From positions 27,828 through 91,827 of the forward strand of contig JAFLSG010000005.1 in assembly GCA_022511065.1 (NCBI GenBank): a DNA stretch of 64,000 nucleotides, given 5' to 3'. Of the stretch, positions 1 through 9,848 are shown piece after piece. The notes under the pieces were generated by a model. It did no database searches. It was not told the origin of the DNA and saw only the letters and a list, made by a program, of their open reading frames with translations. A program made the translations under genes and the position numbers. Numbering within the stretch: the first letter of the stretch is position 1; every line of letters starts with the position of its first letter. This stretch comes from Prevotella sp. GTDB taxonomy: Bacteria > Bacteroidota > Bacteroidia > Bacteroidales > Bacteroidaceae.

Positions 1-933
1 GTCTCAAACCATAAGCGTTTCGTCTATAAGCTGCTTGGATTCAATGACGATGTGTGGGTAAAGACATCAGAGCAGAACCCGAATATTACCTACAACCAGT
101 TGCGTGCCGGCAGCTACACCCTTTGTGTGAGAATTCTGAATGAAGACGGCTCCATCGGCGACGAGGAAAGTCGTCTGGAGATATACATCCACCCGCCTTT
201 GTGGCGCACGCGCTGGGCAGTGTTGCTCTATATGATTGTGATAGCCCTTGCAGCCCTGCTGTGGCGTTATCGCTTCATGAAGAAGCAGAAGGAATTGGCA
301 GAGCTTGAGCGGATGCGCCGTGAATTAGAGAAGCGGCAGTGGATGAGCGAGATGCGCTCGCAGATGCAGGCGGAGCAAGTAGCCATGCGCAAGGCTGCGG
401 GTGAGGAAGTGGAGCCAGAGCCAATCACTGTCGGTGACGCGCATGAGGTAAGACTTGTATCGGACGACTTGGTGCCGTTCATGAAAGAGCAGTGCGGCAA
501 GTTTAAGGCTCCCGACCATAAGCGCGTGAAGTTCTCCTTCTTCCCGCTTGCCAATAGCCTGCAGGTGAGGTTTGACAAGAATCAGCTTGGGAGTGCCGTG
601 CAGATACTTTTGGACAACGCCGTGAAGTTCTCGCCGAGCGACTGTCGGGTGAAGGTGTTCGTGGAGCCGGGTGAGCATACCGCTATCATCCGCGTGGCAG
701 ATAGTGGTGTTGGCATCCCCGAGGAAGCCTTGAAGTATGTGTTTGCCCCGGTAGTGGGAGACGACGATGTGGTAGGACTGAACACAGTGAAGGACATCGT
801 GACGGCGCATGGCGGTACGGTGGAGGCTACGGAGAATCCGAGCGGAGGCTCGGTGTTCACCATCACGCTGCCTTTGGACGAGGTAGTGGTGGAAGAAGCC
901 GTGCTGATGGACGAAGAGGAAGAAACCGAGTAA
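1..933 (+). CDS. Y_Y_Y-domain sensor protein with TM helix and HATPase_c domain (5'-truncated by window; HTCS-like but lacking recognizable HisKA/receiver/AraC)
   Basis: Frame open from base 1 (VSNHKRFVYKLLGFNDDVWVK...); Y_Y_Y-like end, TM helix WAVLLYMIVIALAALLW, N-box LLDNAVKFSP, G1 DSGVGIPEE; ends at 933. Confidence 0.75.
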   Translation, partial: VSNHKRFVYKLLGFNDDVWVKTSEQNPNITYNQLRAGSYTLCVRILNEDGSIGDEESRLEIYIHPPLWRTRWAVLLYMIVIALAALLWRYRFMKKQKELAELERMRRELEKRQWMSEMRSQMQAEQVAMRKAAGEEVEPEPITVGDAHEVRLVSDDLVPFMKEQCGKFKAPDHKRVKFSFFPLANSLQVRFDKNQLGSAVQILLDNAVKFSPSDCRVKVFVEPGEHTAIIRVADSGVGIPEEALKYVFAPVVGDDDVVGLNTVKDIVTAHGGTVEATENPSGGSVFTITLPLDEVVVEEAVLMDEEEETE

Positions 934-956
934 ACGATAAAACAAAAACAGATAAG

Positions 957-3920
957 ATGAAAAAGATTGTAATGATTGCGTCTGCCCTGCTGTTTGCAGG
1001 GACGCTGATGGCTGCCGATGTGCAGGTCAGCGGAGACGGCGTGTTGGTAAAACCTGTCGGGGGGCAGGCGAAAGTTGTGAAACTGGAGGTTGTGAACGAC
1101 AACATCATCCGTGTGCGTGCCACATCGGAATCCGAACTGCCCCAGAAGCAGCCCAGTCTGATGATTGTTCCTCAAAAAGCCCCCGCCAAGAATGCCTATA
1201 CCGTTGGCGAGGAAGGTAACACGGTGGTTGTCAAGACCAAGAACGTGAAGGCTGTTGTGGACAAGACGACGGGCGAGGTTACTTTCTTCGATGCCGACGG
1301 TAAGCAGCTGCTGAAGGAAGCAAAGGGCGGCAAGAAGTTTCAGAACTTCACCGTACCCGAGCGTGAATATGGCTTGAAGGGAGGTCCTGCTATCACGGAG
1401 GAGATGAAGCACGGACTTACTTGGCAGGCGAAGTTCGATAGCCCTGCCGACGAAGCATTCTATGGGCTCGGTCAGCATCAGTCAGAGGAGTTCAACATGA
1501 AGGGTAAAAATGAAGACCTGTTCCAGTACAACACGAAAGTGTCCATCCCCTTTGTGCTGTCCAATAAGAATTATGGTATCCTTTGGGATTCATACAGCTA
1601 CTGCCGTTTCGGTAATCCCAATGACTATCTGCAACTGAACCGCGCCTTCAAGCTCTATGACAAGCATGGCAAGGCAGGGCATCTGACTGGAACCTATACG
1701 GACAAGAACGGTCATCAGCTTGTGCGTGCCGAGGACTCTATCTACTATGAGTATGCCTATCCTGCTGCGTCCGAGATAGCTTGCAAGACCGATGACGGGG
1801 GGATCAAGAATCTGCCGAAGGGTTTCAACCTGCAAGGTTCCAATGTTGTTTACGAAGGCTTCATTGAAGCACCCGTGACGAGCAACTATCAGTTCATCCT
1901 TTATTACGCTGGTTATATTAAGGTGTATATTGGTGGCAAGGAAGTGGTGGCTGAGCGTTGGCGCACCGCATGGAATCCCAACACCCATAAGTTCAACTGC
2001 GAACTGAAGGCGGGCGAAAAGGCACAGCTTCGCATCGAGTGGCAGCCCGATGGCAGCGAGTCCTACTGCGGTCTGCGTGTGGCTGAACCCCGTACTGCTG
2101 AGGAACAGGGACAACTGAGCATCTGGAGCGAGATGGCGCGCGATATGGACTACTATTTCATTGCCGGCAAGAATTTCGATGAAGTTATCTCAGGTTATCG
2201 CACGCTGACGGGTAAGGCAAGCCTCTATCCCAAGTGGGTGCTCGGTTTCTGGCAGAGCCGCGAGCGTTATAAGACCTCTGGCGAGATTGAGGCAACGCTC
2301 AAAGAGTTCCGCGACCGCCACATCCCCGTTGATAATATCGTGCAAGACTGGAACTACTGGAAACTCGACTCTTGGGGCGACCATACTTTTGAGGCTGACC
2401 GCTTCCCCAATCCGCAGGCAATGCTCGATTCTGTCCACGCTATGCACGGTCGCTTTATGATCTCCGTATGGCCGAAGTTCTACGATACCGTGGATAACTA
2501 CAAGGAGTTGGATGCCAACGGTTGGATGTATCATCAGGCTATCAAGGATGACATTCACGACTGGCTCGGTTTCCGTGGCTCGTTCTACGATGCCTACGAC
2601 GAAGGTGCCCGCAAGATGTTCTGGCGGCAGATGGATGAGAATCTTTATTCAAAATACAACAAGAAGGGTCAGCCGGGTGTAGATGCTTGGTGGATGGATG
2701 CTTCCGAGCCTAATGTTCGCGACTGCACTCCGATGTGGTATCGCAAGGCACTTTCAGGCCCTACGGCACTTGGCACCTCTACGGAGTATTTCAATGCTTA
2801 CTCCACCGTCAATGCCGATGCTATTTACAATGGTCAGCGCAGCGTATATAAGGGAGCAGCTGACGAGCCTCGCGTGTTCTTGCTGACCCGTAGCGGATTT
2901 GCCGGTGAGCAGCGTTTCTCTACCGCCACGTGGAGTGGTGACATCGGTACGCGCTGGGAAGATATGCGCGCCCAGATGACGGCAGGTCTTAACTACTCGA
3001 TGTCGGGCATTCCTTTCTGGGGAATGGATCAGGGTGGCTTCTGCGTAGAAAACCGCTATGCCGCTGCACAGCAGATATTCGACCATACGGGTGTAGAGAC
3101 TGCTGACCTTACCGAGTGGCGTGAGCTGCAGGCGCGCTGGAATCAGTTTGGTGCATTCATTCCGCTTTTCCGTGCCCACGGTCAGTGGCCGCTTCGTGAA
3201 ATCTGGAACATCGCGCCCGAGAATCATCCCACTTATAAGTCGTTTGTCTATTACGACAAGCTCCGCTATCGCCTGATGCCTTACCTCTATTCAATGGCAG
3301 GTTGGGCGCATTTCAAGGACTACACGCTCATGCGTGCCCTTGTGATGGATTTCAACGGTGACAAGCAGGTGGAGAATATCGGCAACCAGTGGATGTTCGG
3401 TCCTGCGCTGATGGCGTGTCCCGTCGGCTATTACAAGGCTCGCAACCGCTCAGTCTATTTCCCCAAGCAGTGTGGTTGGTATGACCTCTATACGGGTGAG
3501 CATATCAATGGCGGTCAGACGCTGGTGGTTGATGCTCCTTATGAGCGCATCCCCGTCTTTGTCCGCGAGGGCGCTATCATCCCCTTCGGTCCTGAGATGG
3601 AGTGGAGCGACGAGAAGCCCGCAGAACTTATCAATCTTTATGTATATGCAGGGCAGAACGGCGAGTTCCAGCTTTATGAGGACGAGGGGACTAACTATAA
3701 TTACGAGAAGGGTAAGTATGCCACCATTGATATTACTTACGATGATGCCTCTAAGACCGTCAGCTTCTCGCAGCGTAAGGGCAACTTCCCTGGTATGCTG
3801 AAGAATCGCCGCTTTAATGTGGTGCTTGTTTCGCAAGACAATGCTCGTGCGCTGAACCTCGACGATCCTGAGGGAAAGATGGTAGAGTATAATGGTAAGG
3901 CTGTAACCGTACAACTTTGA
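957..3920 (+). CDS. GH31 family glycosidase (alpha-xylosidase/alpha-glucosidase type) with PA14-like insert and signal peptide
   Basis: 987 aa; signal peptide MKKIVMIASALLFAGTLMAA; GH31 motifs WWMDASEPN, WSGDIGTRWEDM; PA14-like segment VVYEGFIEAPVTSNYQFILYYAGYIKVYIGGKEVV. Confidence 0.9.
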   Translation: MKKIVMIASALLFAGTLMAADVQVSGDGVLVKPVGGQAKVVKLEVVNDNIIRVRATSESELPQKQPSLMIVPQKAPAKNAYTVGEEGNTVVVKTKNVKAVVDKTTGEVTFFDADGKQLLKEAKGGKKFQNFTVPEREYGLKGGPAITEEMKHGLTWQAKFDSPADEAFYGLGQHQSEEFNMKGKNEDLFQYNTKVSIPFVLSNKNYGILWDSYSYCRFGNPNDYLQLNRAFKLYDKHGKAGHLTGTYTDKNGHQLVRAEDSIYYEYAYPAASEIACKTDDGGIKNLPKGFNLQGSNVVYEGFIEAPVTSNYQFILYYAGYIKVYIGGKEVVAERWRTAWNPNTHKFNCELKAGEKAQLRIEWQPDGSESYCGLRVAEPRTAEEQGQLSIWSEMARDMDYYFIAGKNFDEVISGYRTLTGKASLYPKWVLGFWQSRERYKTSGEIEATLKEFRDRHIPVDNIVQDWNYWKLDSWGDHTFEADRFPNPQAMLDSVHAMHGRFMISVWPKFYDTVDNYKELDANGWMYHQAIKDDIHDWLGFRGSFYDAYDEGARKMFWRQMDENLYSKYNKKGQPGVDAWWMDASEPNVRDCTPMWYRKALSGPTALGTSTEYFNAYSTVNADAIYNGQRSVYKGAADEPRVFLLTRSGFAGEQRFSTATWSGDIGTRWEDMRAQMTAGLNYSMSGIPFWGMDQGGFCVENRYAAAQQIFDHTGVETADLTEWRELQARWNQFGAFIPLFRAHGQWPLREIWNIAPENHPTYKSFVYYDKLRYRLMPYLYSMAGWAHFKDYTLMRALVMDFNGDKQVENIGNQWMFGPALMACPVGYYKARNRSVYFPKQCGWYDLYTGEHINGGQTLVVDAPYERIPVFVREGAIIPFGPEMEWSDEKPAELINLYVYAGQNGEFQLYEDEGTNYNYEKGKYATIDITYDDASKTVSFSQRKGNFPGMLKNRRFNVVLVSQDNARALNLDDPEGKMVEYNGKAVTVQL

Positions 3921-3956
3921 GATTCCGTTAGCAACGCGTTTCTAATATGTAGCATG

Positions 3957-4001
3957 GATGCTCCGCTGCGCCCAACCGGGCGTTTGCGGAGCATCTTTTT
4001 T
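3957..4001. terminator. Rho-independent terminator after GH31 gene
   Basis: GATGCTCCGC ... GCGGAGCATC followed by TTTTTT. Confidence 0.8.
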
Positions 4002-4047
4002 ATGCGTATGCCTGATGATTGGTGCTTGCCAATGGCGGTCTGTCTCC

Positions 4048-6366
4048 TTACAAATGACAGGTAGCCCCGAGCCTTACCTCAAAGGTATTCGTGTGAATGT
4101 CGTCGTGGTAAGTGTAGTGAGTGCGACGGTCGAAATAAGAGCCTGAAAGCACGATGCTCCAATTTCGGTAAATATCGAACTCCGCCATCGGGTTGATGAC
4201 CAAAAGCCCGGCGCTCCCCTTGTCACCCTGTGCGTTCAAATGCAGCGGGTCAATATTCTCCAGGTCTTTTTGCTCATAGCCTTTCCACGTGAAGATGCGG
4301 TAATATTGTGCGTGGAAGATGAAGCGCCCGAAGTTGCGGAGTTCAAGGTGCGTTTTCGACTTGACACTGAATCCGCTGCCCATGTTGTAGTCGCGGTCGA
4401 TGAACTGGTAGTAGTCCGTCTTTGCGCCTCCGAGCAGTATGCCGTTGAGGAAGATGCGCTGTTCAAGGCGCGAAAGCATACCGATGGGCGGAATCTGATA
4501 GATGACACCGGGACCGAAGGCAGCCGCCTCACTGATGCGGTAGGGCGTGAGGTCAGAACCTTCCTTGACGGGCTTGGAGTCGAAATAGTCGAAGTGCTGG
4601 TAGATACCGAACTCGGCCTTCATGTCCCTGTTCCAAATCATGGGTGTGCTCCAGATGCGCCCCATGAAGTGAATTTGGTTGATGAAAGGCTGGTTGCCGC
4701 TGAGTGCGAATGTTGCCTCTGCATCAAAGAAGTCATAAGGCGCATTGTAGTCTCCCTGATTGATGGGGTCTCCATACTCCAAGTAGAAATTAACGTAAGG
4801 GTCATGCTCTCCACGGAACAGCGCGCCGTTGTCTGCCAGATAGTGGTCGCCCATGGATATGGAGAAGTCTATCGGGTTACGTTGATAGTCGTGGTGCAGG
4901 TAGTGGTCGCTTTTCACACGCCATGCGTCACCCGAGGCAAACCGCTTCAGCTGTCCCATCGGATTGACCACGGTGGCAGCCGCCTCACGCCAGAATCGAT
5001 TCCATCCCCGCTTTGACTCGTTGAGGAAGATACGGCTGATGCGGTTGGTGATTTCTCCGATGCAGATACCTCCGAAGGTGGTAGCGAACAAATCGTTGAT
5101 GGCTGGCGGCTCAATCTCTCCGAGGTACTCCCATTGTAGCGAACCGATGAGTGAGAAGGGGGCTGCCTCCCAGAAACTGAGTCCTTGCGAGCGGGCGGCG
5201 TTGAAGTAGAGGTTGCCGTGGTAGGGGTGCATGAAGAGGTTGGTGGAAAACTGGTCGTTGTCCCATACGGGGAGCGTCTTAAAGTTCTCCTTCCATGTAT
5301 GCAGCGTGGTCTGGGCAAAATCCTGATTGGTCGCAAAGCGGTCAAAGAGATGCACGCCCGCGTTGATGCCCGTCACCTCGGCGAGTGCCCACCATGGATG
5401 CTTGGCTCTCGGCAGCGCCATCAGTGAGTCGGCGGGTGTCTTGGGCTTCTTTTTCTCCCACAGCGAGGCATTCGGTTTGTTGCCATGCGGATAGCGGAAC
5501 GTGAGTCCCGCCTCGGCGAAGGCACGGCTGCGGTAGCGGTGGTTGTTGGCGTAATAACGGGTATCGCCGTAGCCGACGGTGGCAAATGCCCCGATGTACC
5601 TCGACAACTGATAGTCCGCATTCAGGCGGGCTTGCAGCGAAAACAGACGGTCGGGGTCATCCGCCGTGTGGTGGTGGAACGTTTCGATGTGGGAATAGCC
5701 CACATCGCCGCTGACCGACCATCGGGGAGACAGTTGGAAATACTGACCGATGCGATAGAACAATGCGCCGGAGAACCTGTCGTCAAGTCCCGTGTAGTGC
5801 GTTCCTACGCCGAGTATGTTGTAGGTACTACGGTTGCGGAAGCGCACGGCGGCGTTGAACTTGGTGCCCGTACCGCCAAACGCCATGACATCGATGGTGG
5901 TCTTCGGGTTTACGTTCACCAATCCTAATTTGTGGGCGATGGTGTCGTGCGTGTAGTTGATGACACCCACCTGCCAGCCCCGAGGGTGGGAGTGCGCCAC
6001 ATTGATGATTCCAATCTGCGTGCCGTTCACAGAGTCCGCATAGTTGTACGGCGCTATCTGCACCCCGCGCATATAGCCCTCCGCCACGTTGAGCATGCTT
6101 GACAACTGTATGCCCCGCTCCATCCCTCGGGAAATATTTGTCAGTCCTCCCATCTGCAAGCCGTGGAAGGGCGAGAGCGCTATGTTGGAGATGAGGTTCA
6201 GCTGAACGCCTCGGAGCGTGTCCGTGTGGTTGTTCAGTCCGATGCTGAAGTGTGATATATGGGTGGAATCCTCCGCATGATTGCTCCCGATGTCTATGGA
6301 AAGACCGTGCTGTGCATGGGCGGCGGTCGCTGTCAGCAGAAGAATCCAAAGTCCGATTTTCCTCAT
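4048..6366 (-). CDS. DUF3943-type outer-membrane/periplasmic protein
   Basis: Signal peptide MRKIGLWILLLTATAAHA; N-terminal repeats (GLQMGGLTNIS, GIQLSSMLNVA, GTQIGIINVA, GWQVGVINY) and C-terminal region resembling DUF3943. Confidence 0.7.
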   Translation of the reverse strand: MRKIGLWILLLTATAAHAQHGLSIDIGSNHAEDSTHISHFSIGLNNHTDTLRGVQLNLISNIALSPFHGLQMGGLTNISRGMERGIQLSSMLNVAEGYMRGVQIAPYNYADSVNGTQIGIINVAHSHPRGWQVGVINYTHDTIAHKLGLVNVNPKTTIDVMAFGGTGTKFNAAVRFRNRSTYNILGVGTHYTGLDDRFSGALFYRIGQYFQLSPRWSVSGDVGYSHIETFHHHTADDPDRLFSLQARLNADYQLSRYIGAFATVGYGDTRYYANNHRYRSRAFAEAGLTFRYPHGNKPNASLWEKKKPKTPADSLMALPRAKHPWWALAEVTGINAGVHLFDRFATNQDFAQTTLHTWKENFKTLPVWDNDQFSTNLFMHPYHGNLYFNAARSQGLSFWEAAPFSLIGSLQWEYLGEIEPPAINDLFATTFGGICIGEITNRISRIFLNESKRGWNRFWREAAATVVNPMGQLKRFASGDAWRVKSDHYLHHDYQRNPIDFSISMGDHYLADNGALFRGEHDPYVNFYLEYGDPINQGDYNAPYDFFDAEATFALSGNQPFINQIHFMGRIWSTPMIWNRDMKAEFGIYQHFDYFDSKPVKEGSDLTPYRISEAAAFGPGVIYQIPPIGMLSRLEQRIFLNGILLGGAKTDYYQFIDRDYNMGSGFSVKSKTHLELRNFGRFIFHAQYYRIFTWKGYEQKDLENIDPLHLNAQGDKGSAGLLVINPMAEFDIYRNWSIVLSGSYFDRRTHYTYHDDIHTNTFEVRLGATCHL

Positions 6367-6444
6367 AGTGTCTGTCTTTTTTGGTTGCAAAGATACATAT
6401 TTTCTCCCGGAAGTGCCGTATATAGTTGGCGGAAATTTCGGGTG

Positions 6445-7977
6445 TCAAGGGTGTGCTTGCTTGGCAGGTGTTAGCTGTGGGACGTATTTGGCGGGTGCCT
6501 GTCCCTTTCCTTTCAGAATGTCAGTAAACTGCTGTGGGCTGATGGTGACAGCGCCTCTCATGAACTCGGGAATATTATAGCTTTTCATGAATTGCCGGTG
6601 ATAGTCAGGGTCGGCAGTGGGCAGTTCAAAAGGCTTGGAACCACGACCATGTTTATCAATGTGGGCGATGAACGGGCGGGTATATACCCCGTCGTCGCGG
6701 CGACTACTGAAAATGAGCCACCTGCCATTGCTTGACCACGCGTGATAGCTTTCTGTTTCTGGAGAGTTCAGTTCCGTAAGTGGTCGTACTTCATTGGTTT
6801 GCAAGTCAAGCATCCATAGGTCGGCCTCGCGATGCCAAATGTGGAAATAGCCGTATTTCCCTAACGTGAAGATAAGAAAGCGGCCGTCGGGCGAGATGCG
6901 GGGCAGGGCGGCACTTGCATCGTGGGCAGCAGCGTCGAACACCATCTGCCGCTCGCCAAACTGACGGGTTTCGGGGTTAAAGCTCTTACGGTAGATGTTG
7001 TATTTCAAACTGTCGATGGAAGCGACGATGGCAGCGCTTCGGGTGAGGGTCGTGTCGCGAAGTTCCAAGTGGGCACTGCAATAATAAAGCGAGCGGCCAT
7101 CGGGTGCCCAAAAGGGGAATACCTCAAACTCATCTGGGTCGTTTGCCACGTGGGTCACCTCGTTACGCTCCACATCGTAGGCTATCAGGTCACTCTCCGT
7201 ATCAAACACCTCAATCTTATTGCGATTGGTTATGTGGAAACTCTGATGCGTCTTGTCCGTTGAGTAGGCGATTAGCTTCAGCCACGGATGCCACGAGGGA
7301 TAGACACCGGCAGAAAGCAGCGAGTCGTGCTGTAAGTTGGCTTTCATGGTCTTGCCGTCGTAAGTGATGACCGTCCCGCCATGCTGCTGACGGGCGTGGA
7401 ACTGCATTCGTGCGGGGTTATACTGCTGATAGCTGTGACAGTTGATGCACTGTCCGTCTTTCTCGAACGAGCAGAGCATATTGTCGTAGATGACACTTTC
7501 GTCGTAGTTTTCGAGACATCGCTGATTGATGGTCAGCTCCTCGTAGGTAATGTACGAGGGTGCGATAAGGCGGTAGCTGATATATGGGTCTATCGAGTCT
7601 GGCGATACAAAGATTCGGAACGGCTTAAACCTCGTCCACTTTTCGCCCTCACGGGCATAGACTTCCACCTCAATCGCCTTACCGGCAGCCTTGCCCGTGA
7701 GCCTTCGCCAGTCGTTGATGGCGGGCTGCGCCTTACTGCCTCCGCAGATAATCTCATCATCGCCGAAAGCGTAGCGAGCCACGAACTCGTCGGCAGCTTG
7801 GTCAAGCTCAAAGGTCAGCGGGGCGATGTTCACCGGCACGGTCACATCGGCATAGTCCGGATAAATCTTGGGCAGCGCGTCGCTATTGGTGTATTCCGCC
7901 GGGATCCGTGCCCTGTCACAGGCCACCAAGAGGCAGACTATCGCGAAAGCTGTGAGGATGAGGATATGTCGTTTCAT
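6445..7977 (-). CDS. Lipoprotein with TolB/PD40-like beta-propeller repeats and one CxxCH heme-c motif
   Basis: Lipobox MKRHILILTAFAIVCLLVAC; CINCH motif; repeats such as FPFWAPDGRSLYYCS, ALPRISPDGRFLIFT, YHAWSSNGRWLIFSS. Confidence 0.7.
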   Translation of the reverse strand: MKRHILILTAFAIVCLLVACDRARIPAEYTNSDALPKIYPDYADVTVPVNIAPLTFELDQAADEFVARYAFGDDEIICGGSKAQPAINDWRRLTGKAAGKAIEVEVYAREGEKWTRFKPFRIFVSPDSIDPYISYRLIAPSYITYEELTINQRCLENYDESVIYDNMLCSFEKDGQCINCHSYQQYNPARMQFHARQQHGGTVITYDGKTMKANLQHDSLLSAGVYPSWHPWLKLIAYSTDKTHQSFHITNRNKIEVFDTESDLIAYDVERNEVTHVANDPDEFEVFPFWAPDGRSLYYCSAHLELRDTTLTRSAAIVASIDSLKYNIYRKSFNPETRQFGERQMVFDAAAHDASAALPRISPDGRFLIFTLGKYGYFHIWHREADLWMLDLQTNEVRPLTELNSPETESYHAWSSNGRWLIFSSRRDDGVYTRPFIAHIDKHGRGSKPFELPTADPDYHRQFMKSYNIPEFMRGAVTISPQQFTDILKGKGQAPAKYVPQLTPAKQAHP

Positions 7978-7980
7978 GTT

Positions 7981-9801
7981 TTAATACTGCTTGAGGTTGC
8001 TCATTAGGAAATAGTGGTAATAGAACGTGTCACCGAAATATGGGTAGAGCGCTTCCCGTGCCACTTCAATGTCGGCTCCCTCATACTGGGCACTCGCCCG
8101 CATGAACTGCTCGAAGCTCTCCTTGATGCCGGGGTCGAAGGGCAGTTCGTAGATGTCCTTTCGCTTATCCTTCTGTGCAAAGAGATAGGCAGCTTCTTGG
8201 TAGTGGCGGGGTAGCTGACGGCCTTCGTGCCGCTTGGCGTAGTTGATGAAGTGCGACCAAAACAGCCGACTATCCTGAAACCAGAGCGAGGCAATCAGTG
8301 CCTGCTCCTGAAATACGGGGTCTGCCGATTCGGTGCTGACGAGCAGGCGCATGAGGAACGGCTCTACCATCCCTTGGTCGGAGTCCAACTTGTCACGATA
8401 CTGCATCATATGGGTGATGAAGTTCATCTCCGGGTCTTGCACGACTGCTTTCGGGTCGCCCGCCAAATGCTCGTGATAGTCTGCCCATTTGCGGAAGAAG
8501 AGCGTTTTTTGCAGCAAGTGCAGATATTTCCTTGCCACCTGCTCCTCTCCGTTCAGTATCGCTGCCTTGGTCATTAGCTTGTAGTATTCCGGTCGCCAGT
8601 CGTATTCCACGCCCATCTCCATGCACAGACGATAGCAGTAGTTCGTCACGCCGTAATGGTAGTAAATGAGCGGCCCAATCACCTGCATCAGCCTCACCTT
8701 GAAAGGAGCGCGGTAGCGCTTCGAGCCGTTTCGGTATCGGTACATATCTTCCGCCTGCCGTCCCAATCGGGCGAGGGCGATGTTACGCATGATGACAATG
8801 GCTCGCGTGGGCTCGTCTTTCTGCTTTTCTGCCTCTTCAAGCACCCCTTTCCAGTTGAGGTTTTCAATGTGCCGTTGCATTCTCAGCTCGTGGTGAAAGT
8901 TCTCGTCACGATACCAAAACGTGGCGATGCACACCACCATTCCCACCGCAACCACTGCATGAGCCACCATCCACCGACGGTGCTTTACAATCTCCTCCCT
9001 GCGCTGTTCGCGGTAAGTAACCACCAGCGTGAGGTAATAGGCTGCGAGGAGATAGAAGGGGATGTAATATTCCTGATGGCGCACGGTGATGTTGTAGAGT
9101 GGAAGCTCCGCCCAATAGATGTTGCTCACGTTGGTTTGGTAATAGACGAAACGGTAATAGAGTAGAGGGATGGCAGCCGTGCAGAGCAGAGCCGCCAAAC
9201 CCGTCACAAAGTCTTTCCTTCCCACTATTGCCCATACACCCATCAGCAACACGGCTGCCAATGCGTAGATGCCCGTCAGCGGATAGCCTATCGCCGTCAC
9301 CGCCAGTAGATAGGCAATGTGCAACAGCCGTTTCTCCGGCAGACAACGGTAGCCCCACAGGAGCGCCACCACGGCAGTAGTCCCAAGGGTCGTGACGAAG
9401 AAATGGCCGCGCAGTTTCAGCATATAGACCCAATAGCCTAAATCGGCGTTGGTCAGCAGAAGCAGCACCACCGGCAGAAGCAGCATTGCCGCCCACTTGT
9501 CGGGGATGCGGAACGCCCGCCTTGTGAGCCATATCAATAGGCACCACCATGCTCCAAGCAGCGTAACCCCGATGCCCGGGTGGTAGAGAAACTGAGTGAA
9601 AAACGTGCCGAGGTAAGTGAGCATTCCGCCCGGCACCACCATCTGCTGTTGGAAAAAGAGCGGAGTGAAAAGAAACAGATTCATCTCCTGTACCTTCCAC
9701 AGGAGGTCGCGCTCGAAGATAAGCAGCGTCCACGCCGCTACCATCCCCGCCACATAGACTAAAAGTCTGCCTCTTTTCATCGGTGTTTTTCCGTCATTCA
9801 T
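7981..9801 (-). CDS. Polytopic membrane protein with C-terminal soluble domain (possibly DUF6057-like)
   Basis: Multiple hydrophobic helices in N-terminal half; 3-bp gap to the CxxCH lipoprotein gene. Confidence 0.6.
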   Translation of the reverse strand: MNDGKTPMKRGRLLVYVAGMVAAWTLLIFERDLLWKVQEMNLFLFTPLFFQQQMVVPGGMLTYLGTFFTQFLYHPGIGVTLLGAWWCLLIWLTRRAFRIPDKWAAMLLLPVVLLLLTNADLGYWVYMLKLRGHFFVTTLGTTAVVALLWGYRCLPEKRLLHIAYLLAVTAIGYPLTGIYALAAVLLMGVWAIVGRKDFVTGLAALLCTAAIPLLYYRFVYYQTNVSNIYWAELPLYNITVRHQEYYIPFYLLAAYYLTLVVTYREQRREEIVKHRRWMVAHAVVAVGMVVCIATFWYRDENFHHELRMQRHIENLNWKGVLEEAEKQKDEPTRAIVIMRNIALARLGRQAEDMYRYRNGSKRYRAPFKVRLMQVIGPLIYYHYGVTNYCYRLCMEMGVEYDWRPEYYKLMTKAAILNGEEQVARKYLHLLQKTLFFRKWADYHEHLAGDPKAVVQDPEMNFITHMMQYRDKLDSDQGMVEPFLMRLLVSTESADPVFQEQALIASLWFQDSRLFWSHFINYAKRHEGRQLPRHYQEAAYLFAQKDKRKDIYELPFDPGIKESFEQFMRASAQYEGADIEVAREALYPYFGDTFYYHYFLMSNLKQY

Positions 9802-9848
9802 CATATTTGTTTCTGCTGCAAAGATAATCAAATTATCTTGAACGGCAA

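Noticed and set aside
325-1478. Long antisense ORFs opposite the sensor and GH31 genes
   Set aside because: Frames opposite strongly coding genes in moderately GC-rich DNA; His/Leu/Arg-rich translations typical of antisense shadows.
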